From NCBI GenBank assembly GCA_030840525.1, contig JAVEEI010000146.1, positions 1 through 33,308 of the forward strand: DNA of 33,308 bases, written 5' to 3'. The notes beneath the pieces are model-generated. The model did not search any database, was not told the DNA's origin, and saw only the letters and a program-made list of their open reading frames with translations. Below, piece after piece: positions 7,354 to 15,249 of the stretch. Source of the DNA: Frankiaceae bacterium (GTDB lineage Bacteria > Actinomycetota > Actinomycetes > JAFAQI01). Made by a program: the position numbers and the translations under genes. Within the stretch, counting starts at the first letter, position 1. Each line of letters opens with the position of its first letter.

Positions 7354-8589
7354 TCAGCGGGCCGGGTCCGAGCCGGTCTCCTGCTCGTTGGCGATGCGAA
7401 GCATGAGCGCTTGGGCGCACTCGACGATGATGTCGCGGTCGTAGGTGGACAGGAAGTCGTAGACCTGGTCTTCGCCCGGCTGCGGGTGCCCGCTTTCGCG
7501 GGCCGCGAGCATGGAGGCGAAGTGGGCGCCGATGACGATGACGTTCCAGGTGCCGCGCAAGGGATCGTCGTCGCGGATGTTCACGCCGCGGAGGCCCGGC
7601 CGGAGTCTGCGTGGCAAGCCAGGCGCAAGTGCTCCCACGAAGGCCAGGTCGGTGGCGAGCTCGTTGTAGATGGTTTCGATCCGGTCGGTCGTCTCGGCGG
7701 CTTCGGGGAAGCTGCTGATGATGAGCGACGTACGGCGGCGGCGCGCGGCCTGGAGCTCCAGTTCGTGACTGATCGCGGCGAGTAGCGGCATCGTGCCGCG
7801 ACGGATCGGGTGGCGCCCGCTTGCCAGGTCGAATGGCGTACGCCAAGGATGCGGCAGGGTCGCGGAGGAGATCGGGAGGGGGATCTCGGTGGGACTCGTG
7901 CGTTGCGGCGTCGCAGCCGGTTTGCTGAAGAAGTATCCCTGTCCCAGCGTCGCACCGAGCGCGCGTGCATATTGCGCCTGGTCCCGGGTCTCGATCCCCT
8001 CCGCCAACACGGTGGCGCCGGTGCGCTCGGCTTGAGCCCCCACCGCGCCGACGATCGCTGCGATCTCCGGGGTCGGTTGGTCTTGGACCAGTCGCAGGTC
8101 GAGTTTGATCACGTCGGGTCGGATGAGGGGCATCATCGCCAGCGAGCGGGTGTCTGCGCCCACGTCGTCGAGCGCAATGCCCCAACCGCCGGCTCGAGCT
8201 CGTTGCACCGCGGGCAGCAACTCCGCCAGCCGGCTGGTGAGGGTTCGTTCGGTGAGCTCGACGACGCCGCGCATGCGTTCGCCGATCGGTGGTAGCGAGC
8301 CGAATCCCATCGCATCGGGCTCGGCGTTGACGAACAGCGTCAGCGGCGCCTCGATCGCGTTCGCCTGCGCTCCGGTCACCGCCGCGCGCTGACAGGCGTG
8401 ATCGAGGTCGATCAGCCGGTCCGCGGTACGCGCGGCCGCGAACAGTCTGTCGGGGTACTCAAGAGCCGAACCGGCTGGGCCGCGGGCCAGCGCCTCGAAC
8501 CCGAACAGCGCGCCGTTCTCCAAGTCGACGACGGGCTGGAAGACCGAGCGGAGCGTCCCGTCGCGCAGGATCTCGTCGAGCTCCCTCAT
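7354..8589 (-). CDS. EAL-DICT cyclic di-GMP phosphodiesterase
   Basis: The 411-aa cytoplasmic protein has an EAL domain (about residues 5-225) joined to a DICT sensory domain (about 255-405). The EAL residues needed for c-di-GMP hydrolysis are present: E32-A-L, Asn88, Glu111, Asp141-Asp142, Lys162, Glu197 and Gln217. It is therefore likely active, opening c-di-GMP to pGpG. No GGDEF domain is present. The ATG at 8589 begins directly at the domain start (RELDEILRDGTLRSVFQPV). The open frame continues 90 codons further up but overlaps the small secreted-protein gene. The ribosome-binding site is weak. It follows the ECF sigma and small secreted-protein genes and may be in their operon, linking an envelope signal to c-di-GMP level. 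Confidence 0.85.
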   Translation of the reverse strand: MRELDEILRDGTLRSVFQPVVDLENGALFGFEALARGPAGSALEYPDRLFAAARTADRLIDLDHACQRAAVTGAQANAIEAPLTLFVNAEPDAMGFGSLPPIGERMRGVVELTERTLTSRLAELLPAVQRARAGGWGIALDDVGADTRSLAMMPLIRPDVIKLDLRLVQDQPTPEIAAIVGAVGAQAERTGATVLAEGIETRDQAQYARALGATLGQGYFFSKPAATPQRTSPTEIPLPISSATLPHPWRTPFDLASGRHPIRRGTMPLLAAISHELELQAARRRRTSLIISSFPEAAETTDRIETIYNELATDLAFVGALAPGLPRRLRPGLRGVNIRDDDPLRGTWNVIVIGAHFASMLAARESGHPQPGEDQVYDFLSTYDRDIIVECAQALMLRIANEQETGSDPAR

Positions 8590-8633
8590 TGCGGCACCGG
8601 ATGGATCGTCACCGAAAACTCCTGACGGTTCGG

Positions 8634-8852
8634 TCAGATCCAGGGGATACAGACCTCTGGCGTCGTGACCGAGTACGGGTCGAACGAGACGGTGGTCGGT
8701 TCGGCGCACAGGTAGGAGCTCGGGACTGAGGCTGGGACTGGGACTGCGGCGGGGGTGGGCGGTGCGGCGCGGGCGGTGGCGGTGGCGCACATCGCCGCGG
8801 TGGCGGTCGCCGCGACAGCGACGAGCCGACCGAGGCCGGGTGAAGGGGTCAT
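8634..8852 (-). CDS. Small secreted protein with two cysteines, 72 aa
   Basis: The ATG lies three bases after the stop of the sigma-factor gene, so translation is probably coupled. The first 29 residues form a signal peptide with an Ala-rich core and cleavage near ARA. A short Pro/Val linker and a 26-residue end with two Cys (SSYLCAEPTTVSF, then TTPEVCIPWI) follow. The mature peptide would be about 43 residues. No family is recognised. Its place between an ECF sigma factor with an exported tail and a c-di-GMP phosphodiesterase suggests a role in the same signalling unit, but that is inference. Confidence 0.55.
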   Translation of the reverse strand: MTPSPGLGRLVAVAATATAAMCATATARAAPPTPAAVPVPASVPSSYLCAEPTTVSFDPYSVTTPEVCIPWI

Positions 8853-8855
8853 ACC

Positions 8856-9860
8856 TCAACTACGCGACGCGGTGGCACTTCCTTCGCCGGAACTTTTGTC
8901 GTCCGGCCGGGCGGTCCCGTTCGGCCGGGCGGAGTTGCAGCCGATGTAGGTCGCGCTGATCGCGATACCGCCCTCGAGGCACTCCCGCACGGAGGTCAGC
9001 AAGGACTGCTCCGACTTGCGCTTGACGACGGAACCGGTGTGCACACGGACGCGTCCGGAGTCGACGTACGCGGAGGGAACGACGGGTACGACGACAGCCG
9101 CGGGCCGTGACTTTCGATGCGTGGCCGGCTCGAGCCGCCGGTGCCCGGTGTCCGTAGCGAGACCCGCTGGCGTCCCGGCCGGACCGGCAGCGGAAAGGTC
9201 GGCGACCGCTCGACTGGCTGCGTCGGAGCCCACCGGGACCCCGTTCTGGCCGATGGTCAAGGTGAGGGTGGTGATCGCGACGCAGACGGCGGTCGGGAGC
9301 GTGGCGACCGCGGCGCGGCTGGTTGGCCGTAGCAGGCGGCGTAACGGCAGGCCGAGCGCCGCGAGGCCGAGCACGCTCTGCCGGAGATGGGCACGGGCCC
9401 GGGCGAGCAGCGACTCGACCGCCTTGTAGGTGGCGTTCATCTGGGTAGCGACTTCGGCTGGACTCAGCCCCGCCGCGGTCAGCAGGACCGCCCGCTGTTG
9501 ACGGACAGGCAGCTGGGCAAGAGATTCGGCGAGCGCAGCGGCCTCGGCGCGATCACAGACCTGCTCGTCCGGCGCGGCGTCGGGACCGACGTAGAGCCGG
9601 GGCGCATTTCGTAGCGCGGTTCGGCGTCGTCTGTGCAGGTCGGCGGACAAGTTCATCACTACGCGGGTCAGCCACGGACCGGCAGCGGTCGGGTCGAGGC
9701 CGCGCGCGGCGGCGCGGACAAGGGCTTCCTCGACGATGTCCTCGGCGTCGGCCGCGGAGCCGACCCGACGCCGCGCGACCCGAAGCAAAGCCGGCCGGTG
9801 CGACCACAGCCGGACCCACTCCTCGGCCGATCCGCGACGAGTGACGAGTTGACCGGCCAC
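8856..9860 (-). CDS. ECF sigma factor with transmembrane and extracytoplasmic tail
   Basis: The 334-aa protein has sigma-70 region 2 (about 20-80, with AEDIVEEALVRA and WLTRVVMNLSADLHRRRR) and region 4 (about 110-162, with LPVRQQRAVLL and SPAEVATQM). It should redirect RNA polymerase. Unlike ordinary ECF factors (about 170-200 aa), it continues with one hydrophobic helix (about 183-204) and a 130-residue tail holding a Cys294/Cys308 pair near the C terminus. No separate anti-sigma gene is seen, so the tail may tether and control the factor itself. The GTG at 9860 follows a GGAGGGG site closely. The downstream genes (small secreted protein, EAL-DICT) appear to form its operon. Confidence 0.82.
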   Translation of the reverse strand: MAGQLVTRRGSAEEWVRLWSHRPALLRVARRRVGSAADAEDIVEEALVRAAARGLDPTAAGPWLTRVVMNLSADLHRRRRTALRNAPRLYVGPDAAPDEQVCDRAEAAALAESLAQLPVRQQRAVLLTAAGLSPAEVATQMNATYKAVESLLARARAHLRQSVLGLAALGLPLRRLLRPTSRAAVATLPTAVCVAITTLTLTIGQNGVPVGSDAASRAVADLSAAGPAGTPAGLATDTGHRRLEPATHRKSRPAAVVVPVVPSAYVDSGRVRVHTGSVVKRKSEQSLLTSVRECLEGGIAISATYIGCNSARPNGTARPDDKSSGEGSATASRS

Positions 9861-9970
9861 GACCCCTCCCCCCGGCGAGCGCCGGTTGCTGCTCCTACCG
9901 CACTGTCAAACTGGTTCGCCAGCCTGTCAAGTAGACGCCACCGGCCGACGGTCGCGGGTCCGCGCCAGCA

Positions 9971-10942
9971 CTATGCGCGGAAGGTAGCCGACCGTCGCGC
10001 TCCGGACCGCTCTTTGCCGTGGCGACTTGTCGCCACAAGGGTCAGTCCTCCCAGCACGATCAACGCACCTGCCCTCCCGGCCAGGGCACCGACCGGCAGG
10101 CCGGTGAACGGCAGCTTCGGCGCCACGGGAGACGTGGGGGAAGCGACGGTGACCGTCGTCCCGGGATGGTGGGACGTCGCTGCGGACGGCGTTAGCGTTG
10201 TCGCGCCGCCCCCGCCGGTCGACGGGGTCGGTACGGCGCAGGTCGCTCTGGTGATGGTGTTGGTGTCCAACGTGACTGCACCGTTGCGGGCAAGTAGGCG
10301 GCCATGGAAAGAAGCACCGGTTGTCGCAGTGATCGACGTAAGGCTCAAGACGTCTCCGATGAAGCGAGTGCCCGTCCCGAAGGTGGCGGAGCTGCCGACC
10401 TGCCAGACGACGTTGCACGCTTGGGCGCCGTTGACGAGGCGTACCACGCTTCTCGACGCCGTGGTCAGCGTCGACGCGGCCTGGAAGACGAACTGCGCAT
10501 TGGCATCGCCCTTGGCGTTGAGGGTGAGAGTTCCGGTCAACCCGAACGTCCCGCTCGCGTAGACGCCGGGAAGCAAGGTCCGTCCGCCGAGCTCGACCGG
10601 CAGGTGGTTCACCGGTTCGCGTCCGGCAGCATTCCCATACGCGGTGGTCAGGTCGCTCTTCGCCTGCCGGGTGACGGCGTCGCCGCGATGGTTGGCGCCG
10701 TGCAACGTGATCGACGCGAGCCCGGTCTCACTCGCCGTCGGGAACGTGCCGATGTCGCCGGTGATCGTCGTCGGGCCGGTGTTGGTGACTCCGGATCCGG
10801 CGAGGACCGCGAATGCGGTGGCGGCGCCGAGACCGACGGGTGCCTGAGCCGCGGCGGCAGAGCTCGCGCTCAGCAGAGTGACGACGGCGGCCGCGCTGAT
10901 AACCGTAAGGACGGATGAGTGAGTGACGCGGCGTGCCGACAT
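9971..10942 (-). CDS. DUF3494 ice-binding-type protein with LPFTG sorting signal
   Basis: The 323-aa product has a signal peptide (about 1-33) and a DUF3494 domain (about 35-235), the beta-solenoid fold of ice-binding proteins. It starts VGLGAATAFAVLAGSGVTNTG and contains GDIGTFP and LPGVYASGTFGLTGTLTL. A Thr/Ser/Pro-rich linker follows. The C terminus is a complete sortase signal: LPFTG at 277-281, a hydrophobic helix, then a basic end. It should be cut by sortase and fixed to peptidoglycan. No sortase gene is in the window. The ATG at 10942 has GAGGAG just upstream on the minus strand. Many DUF3494 members outside cold habitats are adhesins, so ice binding is not proven. Confidence 0.87.
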   Translation of the reverse strand: MSARRVTHSSVLTVISAAAVVTLLSASSAAAAQAPVGLGAATAFAVLAGSGVTNTGPTTITGDIGTFPTASETGLASITLHGANHRGDAVTRQAKSDLTTAYGNAAGREPVNHLPVELGGRTLLPGVYASGTFGLTGTLTLNAKGDANAQFVFQAASTLTTASRSVVRLVNGAQACNVVWQVGSSATFGTGTRFIGDVLSLTSITATTGASFHGRLLARNGAVTLDTNTITRATCAVPTPSTGGGGATTLTPSAATSHHPGTTVTVASPTSPVAPKLPFTGLPVGALAGRAGALIVLGGLTLVATSRHGKERSGARRSATFRA

Positions 10943-11286
10943 GACGCTCCTCGTAGTGGGTGAAGAGGCGGCGTCGAGCCTGCACGGGGCAACAATCGAC
11001 GAGATTGTCCAGCCCAAACCAAGCGTCCCTCAGGAATCACCTGGACCATCGGCACGTACCGCGGTGCGCTGAACACCGCACGACCTTGCGCTCGAACTCT
11101 GGTCGGAGAACGCCGGCGGCCGGTCACAACTGCGTACCCCCGGGGGAGCCCGACCAGACCTACGCAGGTTCTGCGAGCTTGGCTAAGCGGCTGGCGTTGC
11201 GTTAGACGCCGGGCGTGCTGGCGGTCGCGCCCCAACTACTCACGAAGCCAAAGTGGGTGGCTGGTCAAGCGCAAGGACTATCGCGT
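10943..11286. other. 344-bp intergenic region with several inverted repeats
   Basis: No gene is seen here between the ferritin-like gene and the DUF3494 gene. It contains ACAATC-N5-GATTGT (10992-11008), a possible operator in front of the DUF3494 gene. There is also a GCGGTG/CACCGC hairpin (11061-11079) and 9-bp arms TCTGGTCGG/CCGACCAGA (11098-11106, 11150-11158). These interleave with CTGCGTA/TACGCAG (11130-11136, 11161-11167). The first could be an operator. The others may be the 3' end of the upstream operon's mRNA or a folded leader. Confidence 0.35.
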
Positions 11287-12339
11287 CTAGGCCGGGTTCG
11301 TCGGCTGGTACTCGAACGTCGGGCCGGTGACCACGCCAGGGTCCGGGACGCCCGACATCATCGCCTTGGCCTGACCCTTGAGCGACATCATCAGCCCGAT
11401 CGCGATGTCCAATTGCGCCTGCGTCGGCATCCCGTTGAACAGTGCGTGCAGAGCGCGAAGCAGGCTCGTATAGGTGTAGTTGAAGTTGTCGTTCGCGATG
11501 CTCTGCACCGACCCGCCCGGGTACGGGCCGGGGTTCTTCTGCACCGGATAGACCCCGCTGCTGTGGAACGGGATCGCCGCCCCGTCGTAGGCGTACTGAT
11601 CGTCGGGGGCCGGTCCGCCCCCGGTCGGCTCGAGGAGGTGGCCCTCCTTGATCTGGTTGAACCGGTAGTAGTGCGCATATCGGCCGTCGCCGGCGCCTTC
11701 GCTCGGCGACTTGCTGGTCCCCTCACCCTGCTCGACGATCGTCCGGATCGCGGTGGTCGCGGTGGCGACATCGACCACGACCACCGAATCGTGCATCAGG
11801 TCGGGGCCGACCTGGTTGCGCGGCGGATCGACGAACGCGCTGTCGCCCAGTTGGGCGATCGCCGCCGCGATGGTCGCGTAGAACTCGCCTATGGTGAGGT
11901 CTGCCTCGGCCTCCAGTCTTGGCGGGAAGTCGATCGGGCGCTCCGGCTCCTCGATCGTGAGGAACGTTTCCAACTGTCCGTCGGGGTCACCCATCGAGAA
12001 CGGCGCGAGCGAGACGCTCAGTTCCGCCTGCACGCCGCCTGGCAACGGGCCGGGGTAGGTGGGCAGGAAGCCCGGCGCGTCGATCACGGGCCGGCCGCCG
12101 AGCGCGTTGAGCGTGTTCGCCGCGAGGGTCATGTGCAGCATCTCTTCGACGACGACCGACTCGATGATCGAACAGATCTCGCCGTTCTTCTGCTCGTCCA
12201 GCGAGTAGAGCGCGTAGAGGTAGAGGGGGATGGTCGAGTGCTCGAGCTCGATCGCCGACTGAAGCGACGCGCGCACAACGGCCGGATCGGGTGTCTGCCC
12301 CTCGAGTCCGGCGATCAACTCTCGTCGCAGATGGATCAC
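11287..12339 (-). CDS. Ferritin-like protein, resembles C-terminal half of VioB/RebD
   Basis: The 350-aa protein starts with a ferritin-like four-helix domain of the VioB/RebD type (Pfam Ferritin-like). AIELEHSTIPLYLYALYS (Glu31, Glu33, His34) and VVVEEMLHMTLAANTLNALGG (Glu65, Glu66, His69) supply a likely iron site. The remainder (residues 100-350) also follows the VioB C-terminal layout (short acidic helices, a YEHYYRF-like segment AHYYRFNQIKEG, and a helical end). VioB couples two indole-3-pyruvate imine molecules in violacein synthesis. Here the matching N-terminal half is the gene directly upstream. The GTG start is preceded by GGTGA, and only 13 bases separate the two genes. The true substrate is unknown, because no VioA/RebO tryptophan oxidase is in the window. 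Confidence 0.78.
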   Translation of the reverse strand: MIHLRRELIAGLEGQTPDPAVVRASLQSAIELEHSTIPLYLYALYSLDEQKNGEICSIIESVVVEEMLHMTLAANTLNALGGRPVIDAPGFLPTYPGPLPGGVQAELSVSLAPFSMGDPDGQLETFLTIEEPERPIDFPPRLEAEADLTIGEFYATIAAAIAQLGDSAFVDPPRNQVGPDLMHDSVVVVDVATATTAIRTIVEQGEGTSKSPSEGAGDGRYAHYYRFNQIKEGHLLEPTGGGPAPDDQYAYDGAAIPFHSSGVYPVQKNPGPYPGGSVQSIANDNFNYTYTSLLRALHALFNGMPTQAQLDIAIGLMMSLKGQAKAMMSGVPDPGVVTGPTFEYQPTNPA

Positions 12340-12352
12340 GTCGTCACCGCTT

Positions 12353-14245
12353 TCACTTCGACTGCAGGACGAGACGCCGGGCGAAGGCGGCAGCCTTGCC
12401 GCCCTTCGCAGCCGCGGGTGGTCCGGCACCGGGCGGCGGCGTCGGCGGCTCGGCGATCTGCGCGCGGCTTCGTTCGGGTACGGGTCCGGGCAACGGATCC
12501 TGTAGCCAGGCGAGGATCATCTTGCGTTTGGCCGGCGAGAGGTCGCGGGTCACCGGCATCGAGTTCGGATCCGAGACGTCGACGCTGAACGCGAGAGTCA
12601 TCAGCTTGGCGTTCGCCTTGATCGAGTCGTAGTCGGCGAGGTTCAGGAAGCGCAGCATGGACGGGTAGAGGTTGGCGTACTGCTGCAGGATGGGTTGCAC
12701 GTCGGTCCAGGTCGGCTTCGCCGGCGGGTCGAAGCCGCTCCACAGCAGGAAGCTGACGAAGTTCCACTGGTTGATCGGCTCGGTGTTCAGGATCGCGTCG
12801 GCGAAGGCCGGCCGGATGCCGTACACCTGCCCGTCGATGCTCGACTGGCCGCCCGGGAACACCCGGGCCGCGCCCGGGTCGCCGGCGTCGACCGAAAGCG
12901 TTGCCCTGCCGTTCGCATCCGTCGTCGCCGTCGGCCCGAACCGCAGCGCCTCGGTGGGCGTCGCGACGGGTGGTGAGGCCATGACGTAAGGCGGCACGGC
13001 CTGGTTGGGTTGTAGCTGGCTCGAGTCGAGCGCGAAAGCCAGCGCGACGCCTGCGAGGGGCGCCCCGAACTGGGTGGCGTACACGTCGACGTCGACGTGA
13101 TCGCCGGGGCTCATCCGATAGACGAAGGTGTCCGCGCGAACGAAGCAGCCGTTGAGCGACTCACTGATCACGATGCCGGGGTTGCCGGTCACCGCGAGCG
13201 GTCTGCGCTGCGCGAGTTGCAGCTGCTCGGGGGACAGCGGCAACACCACAACGCCGGCGGTCTCGGCGATCCAGTTCGGGTTGCTGGCGTATCCGTCCGC
13301 GCCGCCGGCGGGAATGGTGCCCAGCGGGATCAGTGAACCGGCCGGGCTGGGCGGTGTGGCGAGCGGGTCGTAGGCCGACAGGGTGAGGTCGCCGACGTCG
13401 GCAGGCCCGCTGCCCGGCACGGTGCCCACCAGCGCGTTACCGAGATCTAGGTAGACGCAGCTCGCCGCCGCGTCGACGACGGCCGGGAAGTGACTGATCC
13501 CGCCTTCGGGTCGGCAAAAGCTATCGGTCGGGATCTCGGTCGCGATGAACTGGCGGCCGAGCACGAGGTGGAGGGGCTCCCCGGCGAGATACGGACCGAT
13601 CGTGCCGATGACCCGGCCGCACATGAAGTGCGGGGAAGTGAAGTCCATGTTGATGTCGTCGACGTTGAACTTTATCGACAACCGCCCGGTCGCCTGAGCG
13701 GATTGCTGGAGCTCGGTGAGGAACGGCGATCCCGATACGTCGTTCCAGCGCAGGTTGTGCAGCACCGATTGGTACGTCGCACCGGCGTTGTTGTCTCCAG
13801 TCACCGTTTCCCCGCCGCGATCCCAGATGTCGATGAACCCGGTGGGGACGAAGTCGCCGCGCATCAGCGTGGTGCCGTCGGAGTCGGCGATACGGATCTC
13901 GAGACCCCAAATCTCGGAGGCGAGTTGTTGCTCCGGGTCGAGGTCCACGAGCTTCGCCGGCACGGTGTGATCGGAGTCCGCGATGCTGCAGCCGAGCACC
14001 GGGTCTACGGTTACGGCTCCCGCCGGTGTCCAAGCCCGCGTGATCGCACAACCGAGCAACCGGAACGTGGCGTCGCCCTCGGGGTTGAACCAGCCGTTAG
14101 GCGGGTTCATGTTGGGGCCTTCCATCGTTTGGTAGCTCGCCTGAAACGCACTGGTGTCGAAATGGCCGGGGTCGTTGTTGACCGTCGACACATTGGCCTG
14201 GAACTTGCCGGCGAAGTGAAGGCGCAAGCCGTTCAGGTAACTCAC
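12353..14245 (-). CDS. VioB/RebD N-terminal-half-like protein, 630 aa
   Basis: The product opens with SYLNGLRLHFAGKFQANVST, close to the start of VioB as I recall it (a short hydrophobic strand, then IHFRG, then an NxDP segment). A region near 535-600 (YANLYPSMLRFLNLADYD, later PVTRDLSPAKRKMILAWL) corresponds to the part of VioB just before its ferritin-like domain. Between lie beta-rich domains without a recognised active site. At 630 plus 350 aa, this protein and the next together equal the roughly 1000 aa of VioB/RebD. There are no export signals. The start is GTG overlapping the upstream stop (GTGA), with AAGGAG about ten bases ahead inside the upstream gene. The C-terminal 45 residues are Pro/Ala-rich and may link to the partner subunit. 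Confidence 0.68.
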   Translation of the reverse strand: MSYLNGLRLHFAGKFQANVSTVNNDPGHFDTSAFQASYQTMEGPNMNPPNGWFNPEGDATFRLLGCAITRAWTPAGAVTVDPVLGCSIADSDHTVPAKLVDLDPEQQLASEIWGLEIRIADSDGTTLMRGDFVPTGFIDIWDRGGETVTGDNNAGATYQSVLHNLRWNDVSGSPFLTELQQSAQATGRLSIKFNVDDINMDFTSPHFMCGRVIGTIGPYLAGEPLHLVLGRQFIATEIPTDSFCRPEGGISHFPAVVDAAASCVYLDLGNALVGTVPGSGPADVGDLTLSAYDPLATPPSPAGSLIPLGTIPAGGADGYASNPNWIAETAGVVVLPLSPEQLQLAQRRPLAVTGNPGIVISESLNGCFVRADTFVYRMSPGDHVDVDVYATQFGAPLAGVALAFALDSSQLQPNQAVPPYVMASPPVATPTEALRFGPTATTDANGRATLSVDAGDPGAARVFPGGQSSIDGQVYGIRPAFADAILNTEPINQWNFVSFLLWSGFDPPAKPTWTDVQPILQQYANLYPSMLRFLNLADYDSIKANAKLMTLAFSVDVSDPNSMPVTRDLSPAKRKMILAWLQDPLPGPVPERSRAQIAEPPTPPPGAGPPAAAKGGKAAAFARRLVLQSK

Positions 14246-15018
14246 GTCGCGTTTCTCCTTGCGTCTTGTGGGTTGCCGGCGAACGGTTCGATCAGACCAA
14301 TCGGGTTGCCTTCGGGGTCACGGAACATCGCGATCCGGTAGCCGTCGATGGAAGTGGGCGGCATGAGGATCGAGCCGCCGGCAGCCGTGACGGCGTCGAG
14401 GACCGGCTGCAGCGAATCCACGAGCAGGTAGAAGTTGTGTCCCGGCTCGAACCCGGGTGTGCTCGGATCCGCCTGGCCGATGCCGCCGAGCAGCGGTGGC
14501 GCGCCGGCGGGGAAGTGGACGTAGGCGAACCCGCCGGTTCCGACCGTGTACCGCCAGCCGAACACGCGCTGGTAAAACGCCTTCGCCGCGGCCGCGTCCT
14601 TGGCGATGATCTCGAACATCACCGACGGGTGCTCGTTGCCGCCGGTGCCGACCTCGTTCGCGTTGGGGCGAACGAAGCCGGCAAGCAAGTCGAGGAACTG
14701 CACCGTCGTATACGGCTTGCCGTTCGTCCCGACGAAGCAATGCCCGTACGTCGCGACGAAATGGGTGAAGGTCGGCCCGTTCACGTGCGCGAGGAACGCG
14801 TCAGGGTCGGCGTAGGTCTCGAAGAACAACACACGCAGAGGCTCGGGCGGTGGTAGCGACTGCAGTCGCGCGTCCGCGCCGTACGGAGTGTGCACGAGAT
14901 ACGTGAGGGTGCCGGGCTCGTTGGCCTGGACGGCAGCCGGGAGCGCCATGAGCGCCTGCCGCGCCTCTATCTCGCGGCCCGGCGCGATGAACCAATGCGA
15001 GGTCAGACTTACCGGCAC
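14242..15018 (-). CDS. ABM-like plus VOC (glyoxalase-fold) fusion protein
   Basis: The 258-aa cytoplasmic protein joins two small alpha-beta folds. Residues about 1-110 resemble an antibiotic biosynthesis monooxygenase (ABM) dimeric ferredoxin-like domain (APGREIEARQALMALPAAV, then LRVLFFETYADPDAFLAHVNG). Residues about 130-250 are a VOC/glyoxalase-bleomycin-resistance domain (VMFEIIAKDAAAAKAFYQRV, ending FRDPEGNPIGLIEPF). ABM domains oxidise phenolic or quinol substrates without cofactors. VOC domains use a metal for isomerase or dioxygenase chemistry, or merely bind ligands. It is the first gene of the operon with the VioB-like halves, so it may act on the same metabolite. The GTG start lies 11 bases from a TAGTAT -10 element. 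Confidence 0.78.
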   Translation of the reverse strand: MPVSLTSHWFIAPGREIEARQALMALPAAVQANEPGTLTYLVHTPYGADARLQSLPPPEPLRVLFFETYADPDAFLAHVNGPTFTHFVATYGHCFVGTNGKPYTTVQFLDLLAGFVRPNANEVGTGGNEHPSVMFEIIAKDAAAAKAFYQRVFGWRYTVGTGGFAYVHFPAGAPPLLGGIGQADPSTPGFEPGHNFYLLVDSLQPVLDAVTAAGGSILMPPTSIDGYRIAMFRDPEGNPIGLIEPFAGNPQDARRNAT

Positions 15019-15029
15019 AGAGGCGCAAC

Positions 15030-15035
15030 ATACTA
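15030..15035 (-). promoter_or_regulatory. -10 element of the ABM-VOC / VioB-like operon
   Basis: TAGTAT on the minus strand ends 11 bases before the GTG start, giving a leader of only a few bases. The -35 region is not well matched. It is the only promoter-like site in front of the three-gene operon and lies about 90 bases from the tRNA-Arg gene. Confidence 0.4.
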
Positions 15036-15121
15036 GGAAAAACGAATGATCGCTAGGGCGTCGTAAGCCATGACTGGATCATCTGGCGGAATGGCAAGCC
15101 TCGACTCTTGTGGGACGACCT

Positions 15122-15197
15122 TGGTGCCCCCGGCAGGATTCGAACCTGCGGCACACGGTTTAGGAAACCGATGCTCTATCCCCTGAGCTACGAGGGC
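15122..15197 (-). tRNA. tRNA-Arg (anticodon CCT)
   Basis: On the minus strand a full cloverleaf is present. The 7-bp acceptor stem is GCCCTCG with CGGGGGC, including one G-U pair. The D arm has AGCTCAG, and the anticodon arm is CGGTT-TCCTAAA-CCG with anticodon CCT. The T arm is GCAGG-TTCGAAT-CCTGC. The discriminator is A, and the 3' CCA is encoded. It reads AGG codons, rare in this GC-rich genome. It lies between the small membrane-protein gene and the ABM-VOC operon. Confidence 0.97.
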
Positions 15198-15249
15198 GGC
15201 GGCCACCAGGGTATTCGGCCACAATGCCCCGCCGGTTACGGTGAACGGC

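Noticed and set aside
11215-12588. 457-codon plus-strand frame opposite the ferritin-like gene
   Set aside because: Composition is typical of an antisense shadow, with no domain or ribosome-binding site; the minus-strand gene has clear iron-site motifs.
15122-15197. tRNA-Arg as an integration site for an island holding 0.5-15 kb
   Set aside because: No integrase gene and no visible second copy of the tRNA 3' end in the window; gene content alone is not enough.
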